The notes below the pieces were generated by a model that ran no database searches, was not told the origin of the DNA, and worked only from the letters and a program-made list of their open reading frames with translations. Position numbers and translations under genes: made by a program. 14,279 bases of DNA from Pseudomonadota bacterium (GTDB lineage Bacteria > Pseudomonadota > Alphaproteobacteria > Azospirillales > Azospirillaceae). Numbering within the stretch: the first letter of the stretch is position 1; each line of letters opens with the position of its first letter. This document shows positions 12,498 to 14,279 of this stretch, piece by piece. The stretch lies in the NCBI GenBank assembly GCA_023411035.1, contig JAEYPE010000176.1:1-14279 (forward strand), written 5' to 3'.

Positions 12498-13670
12498 TTG
12501 AGCAACGCAAACAGGCCCACCGGCGACGGACGGCTGAGAGCGCTCGTCAACGCCACGCTCCACACCGGCGACTCCGTGCTGGAGGGCGCCGCGCTGCTGA
12601 TCGACGGCCCGGCCATCGCCGCGATCGTCGGGCCGGACGCGATTCCGGCCGGTGCGGAGGTGACGGATCTGGGCGGCGGCATTCTTGCCCCCGGCTTCAT
12701 CGACCTTCAGGTGAATGGCGGCGGCGGCGCGCTGTTCAACGACAGGCCGGACGTGGCGACGCTGCGCCGCATCGCCGAGGCGCACCGCCGCTTCGGCACC
12801 ACCGGCCTGCTGCCCACCGTCATCACCGATTCGGTGGACAAGCGCGCCGCCGCCGTGGCCGCGGTGCGCGCCGCGATGGCCGAGGGCGTGCCCGGCGTGC
12901 TGGGCATCCATCTGGAAGGCCCCCACATCGCGCCGGAACGCCGAGGCGTCCATGACGCGCGCTTCATCGCGGCTCCCGGCGCCGACGACCTCGCCCTGCT
13001 CGGCGGCCTGTCCGGCCTGCCGGCCCTGGTCACGCTAGCGCCGGAGGCGGTTCCGCTGGAGCAGGTCCGGCGGTTGTCCGCCGCCGGCCCGCGCGTCGCC
13101 GCCGGCCACAGCGCCGCCACCTGGGCGCAGGCGAAGGCCGGCTTCGCCGCCGGCATCACCGGGGTCACCCACCTGTTCAACGCCATGAGCCAACTCGGCT
13201 CCCGCGAGCCCGGCATGGTGGGGGCCGCGCTGGAGGACGATGCGGTCTGGTGCGGAATCATCGTGGATGGGCACCATGTCCATGACGCCACCGTCCGTCT
13301 GGCCTGGAAGGCGAAGGCGCGGGGGCGGCTGTTCCTGGTCACCGACGCTATGCCCCCGGTCGGCGCCTCCGGTAACTTCCGGCTCTACGGCCAGGACATC
13401 CGGGTGGAGGATGGGCGCTGCGTCACCGCGGACGGCACGCTGGCGGGCTCCGCCCTGGACATGGCGACGGCGGTGCGCAACGCCGTGGAGCGCGTCGGCA
13501 TCCCGCTGGACGAGGCGCTGCGCATGGCCTCCGCCTACCCCGCCGATTTCATGGGCATGACGGGGCGGCGCGGGCGAATCCGGCCCGGTCTGGCCGCCGA
13601 TCTCGTGCATCTGGACGAGCGGCTGACGGTCCGGGCGACCTGGATCGGCGGCAAAATGGCCGTTCCGTGA
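12498..13670 (+). CDS. nagA: N-acetylglucosamine-6-phosphate deacetylase
   Basis: The protein of 390 residues removes the acetyl group from GlcNAc-6-phosphate, giving glucosamine-6-phosphate. It belongs to the amidohydrolase superfamily. Key motifs are PGFIDLQVNGGGG, HLEGPHIAPERRG (metal ligand E140), GHSAAT (H204), THLFNAM (H225), VDGHHVH and LVTDAM with the catalytic aspartate D283. The usual family length is about 380-390, which favours the TTG at 12498. An ATG at 12402 would give 422 residues, but that extension has no family resemblance and the ATG lies in an inverted repeat. Neither start has a good ribosome site. It faces a ROK-type sugar kinase, which could make its substrate if that kinase acts on GlcNAc. 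nagB is not in the window. Confidence 0.92.
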   Translation: MSNANRPTGDGRLRALVNATLHTGDSVLEGAALLIDGPAIAAIVGPDAIPAGAEVTDLGGGILAPGFIDLQVNGGGGALFNDRPDVATLRRIAEAHRRFGTTGLLPTVITDSVDKRAAAVAAVRAAMAEGVPGVLGIHLEGPHIAPERRGVHDARFIAAPGADDLALLGGLSGLPALVTLAPEAVPLEQVRRLSAAGPRVAAGHSAATWAQAKAGFAAGITGVTHLFNAMSQLGSREPGMVGAALEDDAVWCGIIVDGHHVHDATVRLAWKAKARGRLFLVTDAMPPVGASGNFRLYGQDIRVEDGRCVTADGTLAGSALDMATAVRNAVERVGIPLDEALRMASAYPADFMGMTGRRGRIRPGLAADLVHLDERLTVRATWIGGKMAVP

Positions 13671-13678
13671 ATCACCCC

Positions 13679-13708
13679 CTGCACGCGCGCGCAAAACTGT
13701 CGTATAGA
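13679..13708 (+). promoter_or_regulatory. Candidate promoter of the 20-residue micro-gene
   Basis: CTGCAC (13679-13684) and TATAGA (13703-13708) are separated by 18 bases. It starts 8 bases after the nagA stop. Transcription from about 13715 would give a message of about 165 bases ending at the hairpin 13842-13878. Confidence 0.4.
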
Positions 13709-13756
13709 GGCCCCAGATTTCTTGGCCCGCACATGCAGCATCGAGGAGACTTACCC

Positions 13757-13819
13757 ATGGACATCGCCCTGATGGTTCTGGCCGTCGTGTTCTTCTTCTG
13801 GCAGACCGTTTCCGAGTAA
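13757..13819 (+). CDS. 20-residue single-membrane-segment micro-protein
   Basis: The frame encodes MDIALMVLAVVFFFWQTVSE and stops with TAA. An exact AGGAG (13744-13748) lies 8 bases before the ATG, the best ribosome site in this part of the window. The peptide has one strongly hydrophobic stretch (ALMVLAVVFFFW) with an acidic residue near each end, like small regulators or accessory subunits of membrane complexes. A promoter-like pair upstream and a strong hairpin downstream make it a complete small transcription unit between nagA and the convergent ROK kinase gene. It is too short for most gene finders. I do not recognise it; it does not look like KdpF or CydX. Confidence 0.6.
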   Translation: MDIALMVLAVVFFFWQTVSE

Positions 13820-13841
13820 CGGATACCGGACACCCGGACAT

Positions 13842-13878
13842 GCGAAAGGGCGGCTTCCCGGTGGAGCCGCCCTTTCGC
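13842..13878. terminator. Hairpin terminator between the micro-gene and the convergent kinase gene
   Basis: GCGAAAGGGCGGCT (13842-13855) pairs perfectly with AGCCGCCCTTTCGC (13865-13878) around a 9-base loop. The rightward tail TTTGT is a short U-tract. It lies 22 bases after the micro-gene stop and 37 bases past the leftward kinase stop, so it may serve both. Confidence 0.8.
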
Positions 13879-13915
13879 TTTGTACGGATGGCTTTCGGGC
13901 CTGCGCCGAAAGACA

Positions 13916-14279
13916 TCACCCCATGGGCCAGAGCCACGCCGCGCCCCGCATGCCGCTCTCGGCGCCGTGGCGCGCCCGGATGAAGCGGGTGCGCGGCGCC
14001 GGGCCCAACGCCCAGCGCCCCCACAGGGCCGGCACCGCTTCGTACAGCCCCGGCAGGTCCGACAGGCCGCCGCCGACCACCACGGCGTCGGGGTCCAGAA
14101 GGTTGATGACGGCGGCCAGCGCGCGGGCCAGCGCATCGGCATGGTGGGCCAGCGTCGCCAGGGACTGCGCGTCGCCGGACCGGGCGCGGGCGGCGATCTC
14201 CGGCGCGGCCAGCGCCTCCCCCGTCCGCCGGAGGTGCAGGCGGGCCAGCCCGGCGCCGCACAGCAGCGTCTCGATGCAG
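13916..14279 (-). CDS. ROK-family sugar kinase, C-terminal part (cut by window edge)
   Basis: The last 120 residues are inside the window; the 5' part lies beyond the right edge. The frame reads CIETLLCGAGLARLH, then INLLDPDAVVVGGGLSDLPGLY and RARHGAESGMRGAAWLW, and stops with TGA at 13918-13916. These are the C-terminal hallmarks of ROK kinases: the CIExxxSGxGL segment with the last zinc-binding cysteine, the LDPDxVVxGGG strand-turn, and the HGxxxGxRGAAxL end. ROK kinases phosphorylate glucose, fructose, ManNAc or GlcNAc. Being next to nagA suggests a GlcNAc kinase (NagK-like) or fructokinase, but the substrate-binding part is not visible. It converges on nagA and the micro-gene. Confidence 0.85.
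   Translation of the reverse strand, partial: CIETLLCGAGLARLHLRRTGEALAAPEIAARARSGDAQSLATLAHHADALARALAAVINLLDPDAVVVGGGLSDLPGLYEAVPALWGRWALGPAPRTRFIRARHGAESGMRGAAWLWPMG

Noticed and set aside
13035..14261. A 408-codon minus-strand frame over nagA and the kinase region
   Set aside because: Antisense to nagA in its first part and in the wrong frame for the ROK kinase, whose motifs are in another minus-strand frame.

Overview
The window looks like chromosomal DNA from a high-GC alphaproteobacterium, most likely Azospirillum or a close relative in the Rhodospirillales. The reasons are the very high GC content with strong third-position GC bias, the layout rlmB / tRNA-Tyr / tRNA-Gly / tuf, a candidate alpha-r8 (MmgR/suhB-type) small RNA, and an EcfG-like promoter in front of otsB. 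The assignment rests on recognition, not on a database search.

Left end (1-2500) is translation core plus small accessory genes. tRNA-Tyr, tRNA-Gly and tuf (cut by the window edge) run leftward from a good TTGACA promoter. rlmB runs rightward, followed by tRNA-Thr(UGU), a single-domain hemerythrin with a full iron-ligand set, and a 90-residue protein of unknown function. The next part (2500-5320) is a cell-envelope region. It holds a lipoprotein of the polysaccharide-export (Wza-like) family and a large outer-membrane beta-barrel protein, both leftward and each with its own terminator, then a small proline-rich protein carrying a tandem SPPG repeat.

The central part (5320-10872) is one transport locus: a MarR-type regulator, then a branched-chain-amino-acid-type (HAAT/Liv) ABC importer made of a periplasmic binding protein, a natural LivH-LivM fusion permease, and LivG and LivF ATPases. 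The last three genes are coupled by ATGA overlaps. A 19-bp palindrome just upstream of the binding-protein gene is a good candidate operator for the MarR protein. Two hairpins separate the binding-protein gene from the permease, consistent with making more binding protein than membrane parts.

Right end (10872-14279): a small protein resembling the C-terminal segment of flagellar rod proteins and trehalose-6-phosphate phosphatase (otsB) run leftward. The otsB start lies next to a 13-bp tandem repeat. A roughly 480-base non-coding stretch then holds an EcfG-like promoter, a leftward terminator, a candidate alpha-r8 small RNA with three hairpins and an exposed UUUCCUCCCU, and two inverted repeats. 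After it come nagA (GlcNAc-6-phosphate deacetylase), an unrecognised 20-residue membrane micro-gene with its own ribosome site, promoter and terminator, and the C-terminal part of a ROK-family sugar kinase on the opposite strand. nagA and the kinase could act in successive steps of N-acetylglucosamine use.

The best candidates for something not yet described are the small RNA upstream of nagA and the 20-residue micro-gene after it.
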